A DNA stretch of 64,000 nt, taken from positions 62,001 through 126,000 of the forward strand of contig NZ_JACPYU010000023.1 of assembly GCF_016195855.1 (NCBI RefSeq). The letters are read 5' to 3'. Of the stretch, positions 18,119-30,003 are shown one piece after another (the stretch's first letter is position 1; every line of letters starts with the position of its first letter). The position numbers and the translations under genes are program-made. The notes under the pieces are model-generated. The model saw only the letters and a program-made list of their open reading frames with translations. It had not been told where the DNA came from and did not search any database. Source of the DNA: Aquabacterium sp. (GTDB lineage: Bacteria; Pseudomonadota; Gammaproteobacteria; Burkholderiales; Burkholderiaceae_C).

Positions 18119-18580
18119 ATGAACGCACCTTCTACCCCGATGCTGGCCTGGCACTACACCCTGGGTGTGCACCTGCTTGGCATCCTGGAAAACGGCTACA
18201 TCCTGCCGCAAGACACGCCTGACACCCCTGCGGTGGAGTGCCCGGTGGCCTGGTTTTCGCTGAACCAGCAGCATGAGCCTTCCGCGCTCAAGAGCATCCT
18301 GGTCAATGGCAAGGCGCAGCCGCCCACGCTGGCGGTGATGCGGCAATTGGGCAATGGGGTGTACCGCTTGGGGCTCAGCCCGCGCGCCTTGTTGGGCGGC
18401 GAACCCCTGCGGCGCGAGGCGCGCATCAGCAAGGCGCGTTGGGCCGAGCTGCTCAAACAGGCCAAGGCCCGGGGGGCCAACGCAGCGGAGTGGTTCGGCT
18501 CGGTGGACCCGGTGGCCGCGTCCGACTGCGTCATCGAGGTGCTGGGCGACGACCAGCAATGGGTGCGGGTCGCCTCCTGA
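18119..18580 (+). CDS. Hypothetical protein with ADP-ribosyltransferase-like N-terminus
   Basis: Encodes 153 residues from ATG 18119; ATG 18110 is three codons earlier. The opening [20 protein letters not shown] and the following VAWFSLNQ resemble the first beta strands of ART-fold proteins such as KptA and DarT (H-[YF]-T, then L..I...G...P). I cannot identify a full catalytic set, so this is a fold suggestion only. It lies between the divergent J-domain operon and the convergent HPF gene. Confidence 0.65.
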   Translation: MNAPSTPMLAWHYTLGVHLLGILENGYILPQDTPDTPAVECPVAWFSLNQQHEPSALKSILVNGKAQPPTLAVMRQLGNGVYRLGLSPRALLGGEPLRREARISKARWAELLKQAKARGANAAEWFGSVDPVAASDCVIEVLGDDQQWVRVAS

Positions 18581-18593
18581 GCCTTCGTGATCC

Positions 18594-18953
18594 TCAGGCT
18601 TCGTCGGTGTCCGAGGGCAACTCGGGCGCCGGGGCACGACGGGTGTCGTGCTTTTCCAGGGAGGTGGCCACGGCGCGCTTGAGCTTGGCCACGGCGCCCT
18701 GAATGGCCTGGTGGGCGGTCGGGGCGTGGTCCTTGACGACCACCGGTTCGAACTTGCTCAGGCGGGCCTCCAGCGTGCACACGATGTCATCCGGGTTGGG
18801 TTTGGTGTGGCTGACGGCGTCGCTCACATGGGCTTCCACACGCGTGACATGGTCGCCAAAGCGGTGCATCGCTTCCTTGACGACGGTCTCGAGGTGTTCG
18901 GCCATGCCTTTGCGGCCATCAACATGGGTATCGGTGTTCAGCAGGACTTGCAT
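18594..18953 (-). CDS. HPF/RaiA-family ribosome-associated protein
   Basis: Encodes 119 residues. MQVLLNTD, then a segment with VTRVEAHVSDA and a C-terminal helix match the hibernation-promoting factor fold. It lacks the C-terminal dimerisation domain of long HPF. Such proteins bind the 30S decoding site in slow growth or stress. The C-terminal 20 residues are charged and Pro-rich. Transcription is divergent from the subtilase across 195 bp that hold an inverted repeat (CCTGGC/GCCAGG) but no clear promoter. Confidence 0.85.
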   Translation of the reverse strand: MQVLLNTDTHVDGRKGMAEHLETVVKEAMHRFGDHVTRVEAHVSDAVSHTKPNPDDIVCTLEARLSKFEPVVVKDHAPTAHQAIQGAVAKLKRAVATSLEKHDTRRAPAPELPSDTDEA

Positions 18954-19148
18954 AGCTCTTGTCTTTTTCAAAGTGACAGGGCCAGTGTAGACCTTACGGC
19001 GCATCGTCCACCCGAGCGAGGGGCCACAAGGGTTAGCACCCAGTGGGGTGATTTGACCTGGCTCATAAAGTTGGCCAGGCTCCCCGCCCTGACCTCTGAG
19101 GGCTGGACAACAATCCGCAGCAGTTGAAGAAGCAGTAGAGGCCCCGTC

Positions 19149-20945
19149 ATGCGCAGCATCCGTTTCTCCCCTCTGGCACAGTGCATCGCCCTGGCGGGCC
19201 TGATGTCCCTTGCCCCAGCCCATGTGGCCTGGGCGAGCCCCTCCTTCCAGCCTGCCCTCCAGCCGCACGGGCCGCTCAACACCTTCGCGCCCGAGCAGTT
19301 CACCGATCGCCTCATCGTCAAATACCGCGATGCGTCTTCCACGCGGGCGCCCAGCGCAGCCCAGATGGACGGCACCCGCGTGGCCGCGAACCGCCAGGGT
19401 GTGCAGCTGCGCCACTTGCGCCGCATGGGCCTGGGGGCGGACGTGATCAAGCTCGATCGGCACTTGCCTCTGGCCCGCGTACGCCAGCTGGCCGATGACT
19501 TGAAGGCCGGTGATGCCAGCGTCGAGTACGCTGAGCCGGACCGCATCCTCTACCCGATGATGACGCCCTCGGACACCTATTACGGCTACCAGTGGGACCT
19601 GTACGAGGCCAGCGGCGGCATCAATGCACCTGCGGCATGGGACAAGTCCACGGGGGCCGGTGTGGTGGTGGCCGTGGTGGACACGGGGGTGCGTCCGCAT
19701 GCGGACCTGGCCGCCAACCTGCTGCCCGGTTATGACTTCATCAACGACACCAAGGTCTCCAACGATGGCGATGGGCGTGACGCAGACGCCAGCGACCCGG
19801 GCGACGCCACCACCGCCGGCTTTTGCGCCAGCGGTTCGGCCGCGACCAACAGCTCCTGGCATGGCACCCACGTGGCCGGCACCATTGCCGCTGTGACCAA
19901 CAACGCCGATGGCGTGGCCGGGGTGGCCTTTGGTGCCAAGGTGCTGCCCGTGCGGGCCTTGGGCCGCTGCGGTGGCTACATGTCTGACGTGGCCGATGGC
20001 ATGTTCTGGGCGGCTGGCGGCACCGTCAGCGGCGTGCCCGCCAACACCACGCCGGCACGGGTCATCAACGTGTCCATGGGGGCAAGCGGCGCTTGCGACA
20101 GCACCTTCCAGAGCAGCATCAACGCCGTCCGTTCACGTGGTGCGGTGGTGGTGGCCGCTGCCGGCAACAGCAATGGGGATGCCGGCCAGTTCACGCCCGC
20201 CAGTTGCAATGGCGTGATCGCGGTGGCGGCGGTCGGCCGCGATGGGAGCAAGGCCTCGTACTCGAACTACGGCTCGGTGGTGTCGATTGCCGCGCCCGGC
20301 GGCGATGGCAGCGATGGCATCACCTCCACCATCAACGCGGGCCTCACCTCGCCGACGACCGACTCGTATGGCACCTACCTGGGCACCTCGATGGCCACGC
20401 CGCATGTCAGCGGGGTGGCCGCCCTGATGCTGTCCAAGAACCCGAACCTCACGCCCGATGACGTGCAGACGCGGCTCAAGGCCAGCGCGCGGCCCTTCCC
20501 TGCTGCTTGCGCGCAATGCGGCGCGGGCATCGTGGACGCCAGCGCGGCCGTGGACGCGGCTGGCGCATCGTCCAGCCTGGTGACGACCATCGTCGAGGTG
20601 GAGCCCAATAACAGCACGGCGGCGCCGCAGGTGTTGCAGGGCGCCCCCCTGGTGGTCAATGGCAGCATCGCGTCGTCGACCGACACGGACTACTACAAGT
20701 TCTCGCTACCGGGCGGCAAGCGGCTGACGGTCACGCTGGTCCCTAACGCGTCCTCCAACTACGACCTGTATGTGTACAACCTGTCCGGCCGGCTGTTGGG
20801 CTCCAGCCGCAATGGCACAGGTGTGAAAGACACCGTGGTGATCACCAACAGCACGGGGGGCAGCAATACCTTGTCGATTCGCGTGGTGTACGCCAGTGGC
20901 ACCACCGGCACGAGTGGCACCTACAGCCTGTCGCTCAGCTATTGA
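19149..20945 (+). CDS. Secreted subtilisin-like serine protease (S8) with PPC domain
   Basis: Encodes 598 residues in preproenzyme layout: signal peptide (cleavage near VAWAS), I9-like propeptide to about 140, S8 catalytic domain about 150-475 with Asp178 (VVDTG), His238 (HGTH), oxyanion Asn340 and Ser414 (GTSMATP), and a C-terminal PPC domain about 500-598 (EVEPNNS, DTDYYKFSL). Several Cys in the catalytic domain suggest disulfides, as in extracellular proteobacterial subtilases. It probably leaves by type II secretion. Confidence 0.95.
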   Translation: MRSIRFSPLAQCIALAGLMSLAPAHVAWASPSFQPALQPHGPLNTFAPEQFTDRLIVKYRDASSTRAPSAAQMDGTRVAANRQGVQLRHLRRMGLGADVIKLDRHLPLARVRQLADDLKAGDASVEYAEPDRILYPMMTPSDTYYGYQWDLYEASGGINAPAAWDKSTGAGVVVAVVDTGVRPHADLAANLLPGYDFINDTKVSNDGDGRDADASDPGDATTAGFCASGSAATNSSWHGTHVAGTIAAVTNNADGVAGVAFGAKVLPVRALGRCGGYMSDVADGMFWAAGGTVSGVPANTTPARVINVSMGASGACDSTFQSSINAVRSRGAVVVAAAGNSNGDAGQFTPASCNGVIAVAAVGRDGSKASYSNYGSVVSIAAPGGDGSDGITSTINAGLTSPTTDSYGTYLGTSMATPHVSGVAALMLSKNPNLTPDDVQTRLKASARPFPAACAQCGAGIVDASAAVDAAGASSSLVTTIVEVEPNNSTAAPQVLQGAPLVVNGSIASSTDTDYYKFSLPGGKRLTVTLVPNASSNYDLYVYNLSGRLLGSSRNGTGVKDTVVITNSTGGSNTLSIRVVYASGTTGTSGTYSLSLSY

Positions 20946-21187
20946 ATGTTCAGCGTCTGGTCGCGCTTGGCCCGCCTTTGCTCCCACTCCTGCTTGGGCG
21001 TGAGGGTGGGCAACTCGGGCGCCTGGCGGTGCTTGTAGCGCCACAAGGCGGTCAGGACACCCGCACCGATCAACAAGGCGGCGCTGAGCACGCTGGGCCC
21101 GTTCAGGCCGAAAGCGGGGATCAAGGCAGCGCCAGCTGCCGCGTAGATCGCGGGCAGCTTGCGGTAAATGGCGTCAGGGATCCACAT
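20939..21187 (-). CDS. Small membrane protein, unknown function
   Basis: Encodes 82 residues. Two hydrophobic helices (about 10-30 and 33-50) are followed by a charged tail ending LNIQ. It overlaps the subtilase 3' end by 7 bp on the opposite strand. The region upstream (21188-21478, 291 bp) shows no other gene or confident signal. Confidence 0.6.
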   Translation of the reverse strand: MWIPDAIYRKLPAIYAAAGAALIPAFGLNGPSVLSAALLIGAGVLTALWRYKHRQAPELPTLTPKQEWEQRRAKRDQTLNIQ

Positions 21188-21478
21188 GGCAGTCAAAGGT
21201 GATGGGGTGTCCTGGGGTTTATCGTCTCAAACACCGCGGTACTTGAGGGCCGAACATCCCCGTGGTGGGCCAGGGCATGGCCGCACAAAGGCGGGCGGGC
21301 CGTGAACTAGTCCCGTTTCACGACGTGGGCCCTTTGCGCGCAAACCCGCGCCCTGGTCGCCTGGTGGGTTGCAGGGTCACTCGATTGGCTTCGTGGGTCA
21401 CCCCCTTTCGCAGGGGCGTGGGCGTCGAGGTGCCCTTGCAGGCGCTACCTTCCTTGTTTGCGCACCGAAGGAATGCCC

Positions 21479-22150
21479 ATGAACCCGAACCGCAGACGCA
21501 TCGTGGCCTGGAGCCTGTTGCAGGCCACCCTGGCTGGCACCGGGTGCAGCAGCACGCCCAAAGTCACCCGGCAGACCTATACCGAGAAGGTCTCCACGGT
21601 GATGATCACCCAGGACAAGAAGCAGTTCGTCATCCTGGGCGAGCGCTACCACTACATCTTCACGGCGCCCGAGGACCTTGTGGCCTTGCTGGGCTCACCG
21701 CTCAAGGCCAAGGCGTCGGCGCGCTTTCAGCCCTTTCTGGTCACGGTCGATGGCGTCACCACGGGCGACTTCCACCTGACCTTGCCCGCCGGTTTGAGCG
21801 AGGCAGAAGCCGAGCAGGCCAAGGCCATGGACTTTCAGCGCCAGCCCGATGGCAGCTGGTGGCACGACGGCACGCTGGAAGGCAAGCGCTACATCCAGGG
21901 CCACACCTTGCGCACCGGCCGCATCCATGCGAACTTGTCGCACACCTACGAGGTGAGCGTGGAGGCCGAAGAGACCGCAGGCGAAAAAGCCGCGCAAGAC
22001 CTGGCCTCGCCCATTGCCTCGACGGCCGACGGCATGTTGATGATCTACTTTGCGGTGCTGGTGCCCATCCTGATCCCCTTGATCTTCCTCACGCGCGAGA
22101 AAAAGCCGACTGCCGCGGCAGTGGCACCTGCGCCGGCTTCGGCCCCCTGA
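21479..22150 (+). CDS. Putative exported lipoprotein/membrane-anchored protein
   Basis: Encodes 223 residues. ATG 21479 is 7 nt after GAAGGA; ATG 21473 is too close. The N-terminus is a lipoprotein-like signal (basic, hydrophobic, then GTGCSST), although the lipobox is not ideal. The C-terminus has a strong membrane helix (MIYFAVLVPILIPLIFL) and a basic/Pro-Ala tail, so it may be anchored at both ends. The middle contains QFVILGERYHYIFTAPEDL. Family not recognised. Confidence 0.7.
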   Translation: MNPNRRRIVAWSLLQATLAGTGCSSTPKVTRQTYTEKVSTVMITQDKKQFVILGERYHYIFTAPEDLVALLGSPLKAKASARFQPFLVTVDGVTTGDFHLTLPAGLSEAEAEQAKAMDFQRQPDGSWWHDGTLEGKRYIQGHTLRTGRIHANLSHTYEVSVEAEETAGEKAAQDLASPIASTADGMLMIYFAVLVPILIPLIFLTREKKPTAAAVAPAPASAP

Positions 22151-22173
22151 GGCCTTGTGTGTCAACATGAGGC

Positions 22174-22806
22174 ATGGACCTGAGCAAGCAAGACCTGCAG
22201 CACATTGCCTCTGAAACCCTGGCGCATTACGAGGCGCGGGCCGAGCCGTTCTGGCTGGGCACGCGTGACCACGACGTGAGCCAGAACATCGCGGCCCTGT
22301 TGCGCTTCATCGAGGGGCCGGCCCCTTTCCAGATCCTGGACTTTGGCTGCGGGCCGGGCCGCGACCTCAAGGCCTTCGCCGACATGGGGCACCACGCCAC
22401 GGGCCTGGAAGGCGCGCCCCGTTTTGCCGCCATGGCGCGCCAGCACAGTGGCTGCGAGGTGCTGGAACAAAGCTTTCTGGCACTGGACTTGCCAGCATCC
22501 CGCTTCGATGGTGTGTTCGCCAATGCGGCCTTGTTCCACGTGCCCAGCCAGGAGTTGCCTCGCGTGCTGCAGGCCTTGTTTGACACGCTCAAGCCCGGTG
22601 GCGTGCTGTTCAGCTCCAACCCGCGTGGCCAGGGGCAGGAGGGCTGGCAGGCAGGGCGCTATGGCGTCTACCATGAGCTGGCCGGCTGGCAGGCCTATCT
22701 GCAGGCCGCCGGTTTTGTCGAGTTGCTGCACTACTACCGGCCCGAAGGGCTGCCCCGCGAGCAGCAGCCCTGGCTGGCCAGCGTGTGGCGCAAACCCATG
22801 GTGTGA
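22174..22806 (+). CDS. Class I SAM-dependent methyltransferase
   Basis: Encodes 210 residues. Motif I is ILDFGCGPGRD and the acidic motif II segment reads ATGLEGAP. A post-motif NAALFHVP and LKPGGVLFSSNPRG fit the Methyltransf_11 type. The acceptor substrate is unknown. The kinase-like/ATPase fusion starts 9 bp downstream, so they are probably co-transcribed. Confidence 0.88.
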   Translation: MDLSKQDLQHIASETLAHYEARAEPFWLGTRDHDVSQNIAALLRFIEGPAPFQILDFGCGPGRDLKAFADMGHHATGLEGAPRFAAMARQHSGCEVLEQSFLALDLPASRFDGVFANAALFHVPSQELPRVLQALFDTLKPGGVLFSSNPRGQGQEGWQAGRYGVYHELAGWQAYLQAAGFVELLHYYRPEGLPREQQPWLASVWRKPMV

Positions 22807-22815
22807 GGTGCCCCC

Positions 22816-24384
22816 ATGTCGATCGAGCTGGTTCAACACCTTCAGCGCCAACTTGAGGCGCGCTTGATCGAGACCCATATCTCCTGGGTCCTGCTGGATG
22901 GCACCCACGCCTGGAAGATCAAGAAGCCGGTGAAGCTGCCCTTTCTGGACTTCAGCGAGCTGGCCACAAGGCGGCGGCTGTGCGAGCAGGAGTTGGTGCT
23001 CAACCGCCGCCTGGCGCCGGATTTGTACCTGGACGTCTGCCCGGTCTTGGGCACCGCCGACGCGCCGCGCCTGGGCTCGCCAGGGGAGGCCGATCCTGCC
23101 GACGCTGCCATGGCAGGCGAGCCCATCGAATACGCACTGCGCATGAAGCAGTTTGCGCCCGGCGCCCTGCTCAGTGAACGCCTGGCGGTGGGCCGCCTGG
23201 AGGGCACACAGCTGGACCGCCTGGCCCGGCGCCTGGCGGTGTTCCACCAGTCTGCCGACATGGCCGAGCCGGGCAGCGACTGGGGCAGCCCGGCGCAGAT
23301 CACGCGGCCGGTCGAGGGCTTGCTCGACGGCCTGGTGGCGCACGGCTGCGATGCGGCCTGCGCACGCTTGCGGCCCTGGTTGCAGGCGCAGGCCGCGCAC
23401 TTGCATGACACCTGGGTGCAGCGCAAGGTGCAGGGCCGCATCGTCGAGGGCCATGGCGACCTTCACCTGGCCAATGCGGTGGTGCTGGGTGACGAGGTGA
23501 CGGCATTTGACTGCATCGAGTTCGACCCGGCATTGCGCTGGATCGACGGCCTCAATGACATCGCCTTCATGGTGATGGACTTGCTCGCCCATGCGCGTGC
23601 CGACCTGGCCTGGCGCTTTCTCAATGCCTACCTGGACGAGCGGGGGGACCATGCCGGCCTGCCCGTGCTGCGCTACTACCTGGTCTACCGCGCCATGGTG
23701 CGGGCCCTGGTGGCCCGGCTGCGGGGCGACCAGGGGGGGCAGGATCATGGGGGGCAGGACCATGGTGGGCAGGAGCAAGGCCCCGACTACCTGGCCTTGG
23801 CCTTGCAGCTGATCGAGCCCGGCCGGCCGCGTTTGCTGATCACCCACGGCGTATCGGGCTCGGGCAAGAGCTTCGTATCGGGCCAGTTGCTGGCACAGGC
23901 GGGCGCCATCCGCCTGCGGGCCGACGTGGTGCGCAAGCGCCTGTTCGGGCTGGGGCCGGGGGCCGCCTCTTCGGCCCAGGTGGCCGGTGGCATCTACGAC
24001 GCCCAGACCACCGAGGCCACCTACGCGCGCTTGCTCAAACTGGCGCAGGTGGCGCTGGAGGCTGGCTGGCCGGTCATCGTGGATGCGACTTTTCTGCACG
24101 AGGCCGATCGCGCGCGCTTTCACGCGCTGGCGCAGCAACTGGCGCTGCCCTTTCACATCCTGCATTGCGAAGCGCCCGAGGCCGTGCTGCGCGAGCGCAT
24201 CGTGGCCCGACGCGCCCGTGGGCACGATGCCTCCGAGGCGGACCTGGCCGTGCTCACCGCCCAGCTGGCGCAGGCCCTGCCCTTGCTGGACAGCGAGCGT
24301 GCCCATACCCTGGTGGTGGACGCAGCTCGGCCGTGCTCAGCCCAGACGCTGGCGGCACAATGGTTGTCCGATGCGCCAGCCTGA
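22816..24384 (+). CDS. Fused aminoglycoside-phosphotransferase-like kinase and P-loop ATPase
   Basis: Encodes 522 residues. The N-terminal half (about 1-330) is APH/kinase-like (COG2187 type): LLDGTHAWKIKKPVKLPFLD, catalytic-loop EGHGDLHLANAV, then FDCIEFDP. The C-terminal half (about 345-520) is a zeta-toxin/gluconokinase-like P-loop domain (COG0645 type) with Walker A GVSGSGKS. This fusion is common in proteobacteria but its substrate is unknown. The domains are joined by a repeated Gly-Gly-Gln-Asp-His linker. The DHH gene follows after 24 bp. Confidence 0.9.
   Translation: MSIELVQHLQRQLEARLIETHISWVLLDGTHAWKIKKPVKLPFLDFSELATRRRLCEQELVLNRRLAPDLYLDVCPVLGTADAPRLGSPGEADPADAAMAGEPIEYALRMKQFAPGALLSERLAVGRLEGTQLDRLARRLAVFHQSADMAEPGSDWGSPAQITRPVEGLLDGLVAHGCDAACARLRPWLQAQAAHLHDTWVQRKVQGRIVEGHGDLHLANAVVLGDEVTAFDCIEFDPALRWIDGLNDIAFMVMDLLAHARADLAWRFLNAYLDERGDHAGLPVLRYYLVYRAMVRALVARLRGDQGGQDHGGQDHGGQEQGPDYLALALQLIEPGRPRLLITHGVSGSGKSFVSGQLLAQAGAIRLRADVVRKRLFGLGPGAASSAQVAGGIYDAQTTEATYARLLKLAQVALEAGWPVIVDATFLHEADRARFHALAQQLALPFHILHCEAPEAVLRERIVARRARGHDASEADLAVLTAQLAQALPLLDSERAHTLVVDAARPCSAQTLAAQWLSDAPA
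23734..23778 (+). repeat. Three 15-bp in-frame tandem repeats in an interdomain linker
   Basis: Three units encode GGQDH, GGQDH and GGQEQ. Units 1 and 2 differ at one base and unit 3 is more diverged. It keeps the reading frame and should tolerate copy-number change. Confidence 0.85.
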
Positions 24385-24408
24385 GCCGCGGAGAAAGCAA
24401 AAGGGGAA

Positions 24409-25401
24409 ATGGCCAAGCCCATGCAACGATTCGATGTCTGCAACGGTGATGCCGATGGCCTGTGCGCGACCGTGCAGTGGCGCTGCCACGAGCCTGCCCC
24501 AGCCCGCCTGATCACCGGGCTCAAGCGCGAGATCAGCTTGCTGGCGCAGGTGCAGACCCAGGCGCAGGCCGGCGACGAGGTCAATGTGTTCGACCTGTCC
24601 ATGCAGCGCAACCAGCCTGCCTTGTTGCGCTTGCTGGATGCCGGTGTGCGTGTGCGTTATGTAGATCACCATGCCACCGGCACCGTGCCCGATCACCCCT
24701 TGCTGCAAGCCCATGTGGACCAGGGCAGCGAGGTGTGCACCAGCCTGCTGGTGGATCAGTTGCTGCACGGTGCCTGCCGGCACTGGGCCCTGGTGGGCGC
24801 CTATGGCGACAACCTCACGGCGGTGGCCGACCAGATGGCGATCGCTTCGGGTTTGAGCCAGGCGCAGCGCCAGGCCTTGCAGCGCCTGGGCGAGGGCATC
24901 AACTACAACGCCTATGGCGAGTCCGAGGCCGATGTGCACCTGCCGCCTGCGCGCTTGTATGCCGTGCTGGCGCGCTACCGCGATCCGCTGGACCTGCTGG
25001 CCAAGGAGCCTCTGGCCGACGAGCTGGACGCCTTGCGCCAAGCCGATCTGACGCAGGCGCGCCACCTCACGCCCTTGTGGCAAGGCCTGCAAGGCGCTCA
25101 AGGCCGCGTGCTGTGCCTGCCTGACGAGGCCTGGGCCCGCCGCGTGGTTGGCGTGCTGGCCAATGAGCTGGCCAACGAGCGCCCCGATCAGGCCCAGGCC
25201 GTGTTGCGCCAGCTGCCCGGTGGGGGCTACAGCGTGAGCGTGCGCGCGCCCTTGCAATGCCCGGGTGGTGCGGCCGCTTTGTGCCAGGCCTTTGGTGGCA
25301 ACGGCCGGGCACGCGCGGCAGGCATCGACGCCCTGCCCGAGGCCGATCTGCCGCGCTTCATCGACGCCTTTGCCGTCACGGCCTGGGGCGCGCCCGGGTG
25401 A
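24409..25401 (+). CDS. DHH-family phosphoesterase
   Basis: Encodes 330 residues; ATG 24421 is an alternative start. Motif I is NGDADGLCA and the signature DHH is in YVDHHATG. Metal-binding Asp residues recur later (GAYGDNLTAVADQ). The C-terminal part has a DHHA1-like GGGYSVSVRAP and CQAFGGNGRARAAG. DHH enzymes hydrolyse phosphodiesters or short nucleotides (RecJ, NrnA, GdpP relatives). The real substrate is not predictable. Confidence 0.87.
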   Translation: MAKPMQRFDVCNGDADGLCATVQWRCHEPAPARLITGLKREISLLAQVQTQAQAGDEVNVFDLSMQRNQPALLRLLDAGVRVRYVDHHATGTVPDHPLLQAHVDQGSEVCTSLLVDQLLHGACRHWALVGAYGDNLTAVADQMAIASGLSQAQRQALQRLGEGINYNAYGESEADVHLPPARLYAVLARYRDPLDLLAKEPLADELDALRQADLTQARHLTPLWQGLQGAQGRVLCLPDEAWARRVVGVLANELANERPDQAQAVLRQLPGGGYSVSVRAPLQCPGGAAALCQAFGGNGRARAAGIDALPEADLPRFIDAFAVTAWGAPG

Positions 25402-25441
25402 GCCGGTGTCGCCCTGCGCCGTTTTCGGGTCCAATACGGGC

Positions 25442-25660
25442 ATGGAACACACCGACCTCATCGACAAGCGGCTGACCGATCTGGAAATCAAGTCCGGCTT
25501 CACCGAAGACCTGCTGGACCACCTCAACCAGCTGGTGGTGCGCCAGCAGCAGCAGATCGACTTGCTGATCAACGAGGTCATCCAGTTGCGCCAGCAGGCC
25601 TCGGATGCCAGCGCGGGCGGTTTCCGCAGCCTGCGCGACGAGCTGCCGCCGCACTACTGA
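25442..25660 (+). CDS. slyX: SlyX-family protein
   Basis: Encodes 72 residues. It is a predicted coiled coil (LTDLEIKSGFTEDLLDHLNQ, QQQQIDLLINEVIQL) ending SLRDELPPHY, the typical SlyX C-terminus. The molecular role of SlyX is unknown. It is convergent with the kinase gene ending at 25695. Confidence 0.9.
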   Translation: MEHTDLIDKRLTDLEIKSGFTEDLLDHLNQLVVRQQQQIDLLINEVIQLRQQASDASAGGFRSLRDELPPHY

Positions 25661-25694
25661 GCCTCCTTTCCCCGTCCTGGCCGGACAGGGCCAC

Positions 25695-27932
<2,238 letters not shown>

Positions 27933-28120
27933 GCTGTCTCCCCGGACGGGTGCTCGTCAACTGCTGGATATGCAGCAGCCAGGTACGCCGGGCATCTGCA
28001 TCGGAATAGACAGGATATCGAAAGGGCTATTTGGGCGGGGGAATAAATGAGCGCAAGCGCCCACCATGGAGGCAATATGCAACAGCGCGCGCGCCAAAGC
28101 AATGGGAAACCGGACAGCGC

Positions 28121-29977
28121 TCAGCGCGTGATCGAGGGCATCTCGAACACGAATTCGCTGCCCTGGCCGGCCTGGCTGTGCACATGCAGGGTGCTGCCCA
28201 TCAACTCCAGCAGTTGCTTGCAGATCACCAGGCCGATGCCGGCACCGGGGATGTGGCCGCTGTGCCGGCCCAGGCGGTTGAAGGGCTCGAACAGGTGCTG
28301 GAGCTGGTCGGGGGCCATCCCCAGCCCGGTGTCGCTCACGGCAAAGCGCACATGGGCGCCATCACGCCAGGCGCTGAGCGTGATGCTGCCGCCTGGCCGG
28401 TTGTATTTGATGGCGTTGCTCAGCAGATTGAGCAGCACCTGTTTGAGGCGCGTGGGGTCGGTCAACACCCGTCCGGTCTCACCTTGCATGGAGACGTTGA
28501 AATGCAGGCCGGCGGCCTGAGCCTGCGGCGCCATCATCTCGTGGCAGGACTGGATCAGCGTGGCCACCTCCAGCTCGGTGGCGTGGATGTGCATCTGCCC
28601 GGACTCGATGCGCGAGACATCCAGCACGTCGCCAATCATGTCCAGCAAGTGGTGGCCCGCGTGGTCGATGTGCTGGACCATCTCGCGCTGCTGTGGGCTC
28701 AGCGGCTCTTGTTGGCTGAGCAGCAGCACCTGCGTGAAACCCAGCACGGCATTGAGGGGCGTGCGCAACTCATGGCTCATGCGCGACAGGAAGCTGGTCT
28801 TGGCCAGGTTGGCGGCTTCGGCGGCCAGCTTGGCCTCGCGTTCACGCTCGCGCTCGCGCAGGCGCTCGCCCATGTCGGCGAAGCCTTGCTCCAGCAGGGC
28901 GAACTCATGCGGGATGCGCTCGCCGTCTGTCGGGTCGGGGGCTTCACCATGCGCCACAGCCCGCATGCGGTTGAGCAGGCGCTGGGTGGGGTTGATGACG
29001 CGGTTCATGGCCAGCCACCAGGCCATCCACAGCGCCAGGGCAAAGGTCAGGGTGCTGATGACCAGCAAGGTGATCAGCGATCGCTTGAGCTCGCCGGTGA
29101 TCTGCGCCTGGGGGATGCCGACCGCGACGCACCAGTCGGATACACGCGAGCGGCTGAAGGCGGTGATCACGGGGATGCCTTCGAGCGTCACGGTTGCCAG
29201 CACGCCATCGCGTATTTGCCGGGACATGCGGATCAGATCGGGCACGGCGGGGCGGCCCACGAATCGGTCCATCTCATGGGTGCGCGCCACGATGTGGCCC
29301 TGGCTGTCCAGTACCGAGCTGATCCAGTCCCTGGGCAGGTTCTGCGCGGTGAGCACGCTGGCAAAACGGCTGGGAAAAATGCCGGCGTTGAGGCTGTAGA
29401 GCGTTCGTCCGTCGCGTTTGACCGGTACGCCCAGTGCCAGGATGGGCTTGCCCGTCACCGGCCCGACAAACACATCGGTCAGTACCGGTTCACCCGTGTC
29501 GAAGATGCGCTTGAGCTGGGGTGGCCCGCCAAGCAGGGGCAAGGGGGCGCCCCAGGGCACGATGGTGTTGACCTGCTGGCGGCCCGCCTCGTCAATCAGC
29601 ACATAGTTGGAGATGTTCTGGTAAGGCAGCGCGCTTTGTGCCTGAGTGTAGAAGCCGGGCAGGTCGTCGGCCTGCAGGGTGCTGGTGGAGGCCAGCACGC
29701 GCAGCCCGGCGGTCACGCTGGCGATGTCCCGGTCCAGGCTGGCTGCGGTGGCGCGCGCGATCGAGATGGCGTGCTCGATGGCCTGCGCCTTGCGCTGATG
29801 GTAGTCAGACACGATGAACCAGGCCGACAGCAGGATGCCGGGCAGCAGGCAGGCAAGGATCAGCAAAGCCAGGTTCGTGCGGATTCGCCAGATGGCGCCG
29901 GGGGCGACACTGGTCAGAACGGAAGGCCCTGATTTCTTTGCGATGTCACCGTCGCTCAAGGTGAGCAGCTCGGGCAT
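28121..29977 (-). CDS. Membrane sensor histidine kinase with extracytoplasmic Cache-like domain
   Basis: Encodes 618 residues. Membrane helix about 35-55, a periplasmic dCache-like sensor about 56-300 (NYVLIDEAGRQQVNT, YSLNAGIFPS), second helix about 300-322, HAMP-like segment and coiled coil (ERLREREREREAK), HisKA with His402 (MSHELRTPLN), and HATPase to the end. The kinase has no receiver domain and no adjacent response regulator. Cache domains usually sense small metabolites such as organic acids or amino acids. Confidence 0.94.
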   Translation of the reverse strand: MPELLTLSDGDIAKKSGPSVLTSVAPGAIWRIRTNLALLILACLLPGILLSAWFIVSDYHQRKAQAIEHAISIARATAASLDRDIASVTAGLRVLASTSTLQADDLPGFYTQAQSALPYQNISNYVLIDEAGRQQVNTIVPWGAPLPLLGGPPQLKRIFDTGEPVLTDVFVGPVTGKPILALGVPVKRDGRTLYSLNAGIFPSRFASVLTAQNLPRDWISSVLDSQGHIVARTHEMDRFVGRPAVPDLIRMSRQIRDGVLATVTLEGIPVITAFSRSRVSDWCVAVGIPQAQITGELKRSLITLLVISTLTFALALWMAWWLAMNRVINPTQRLLNRMRAVAHGEAPDPTDGERIPHEFALLEQGFADMGERLREREREREAKLAAEAANLAKTSFLSRMSHELRTPLNAVLGFTQVLLLSQQEPLSPQQREMVQHIDHAGHHLLDMIGDVLDVSRIESGQMHIHATELEVATLIQSCHEMMAPQAQAAGLHFNVSMQGETGRVLTDPTRLKQVLLNLLSNAIKYNRPGGSITLSAWRDGAHVRFAVSDTGLGMAPDQLQHLFEPFNRLGRHSGHIPGAGIGLVICKQLLELMGSTLHVHSQAGQGSEFVFEMPSITR

Positions 29978-30003
29978 GGCGTGTTGGATGCGTGGGTGTC
30001 AGG

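Noticed and set aside
22162..24306. Antisense open frame over the methyltransferase and ATPase fusion
   Set aside because: The + strand genes carry SAM and P-loop motifs. The antisense product is Gln/His/Arg-rich shadow sequence.
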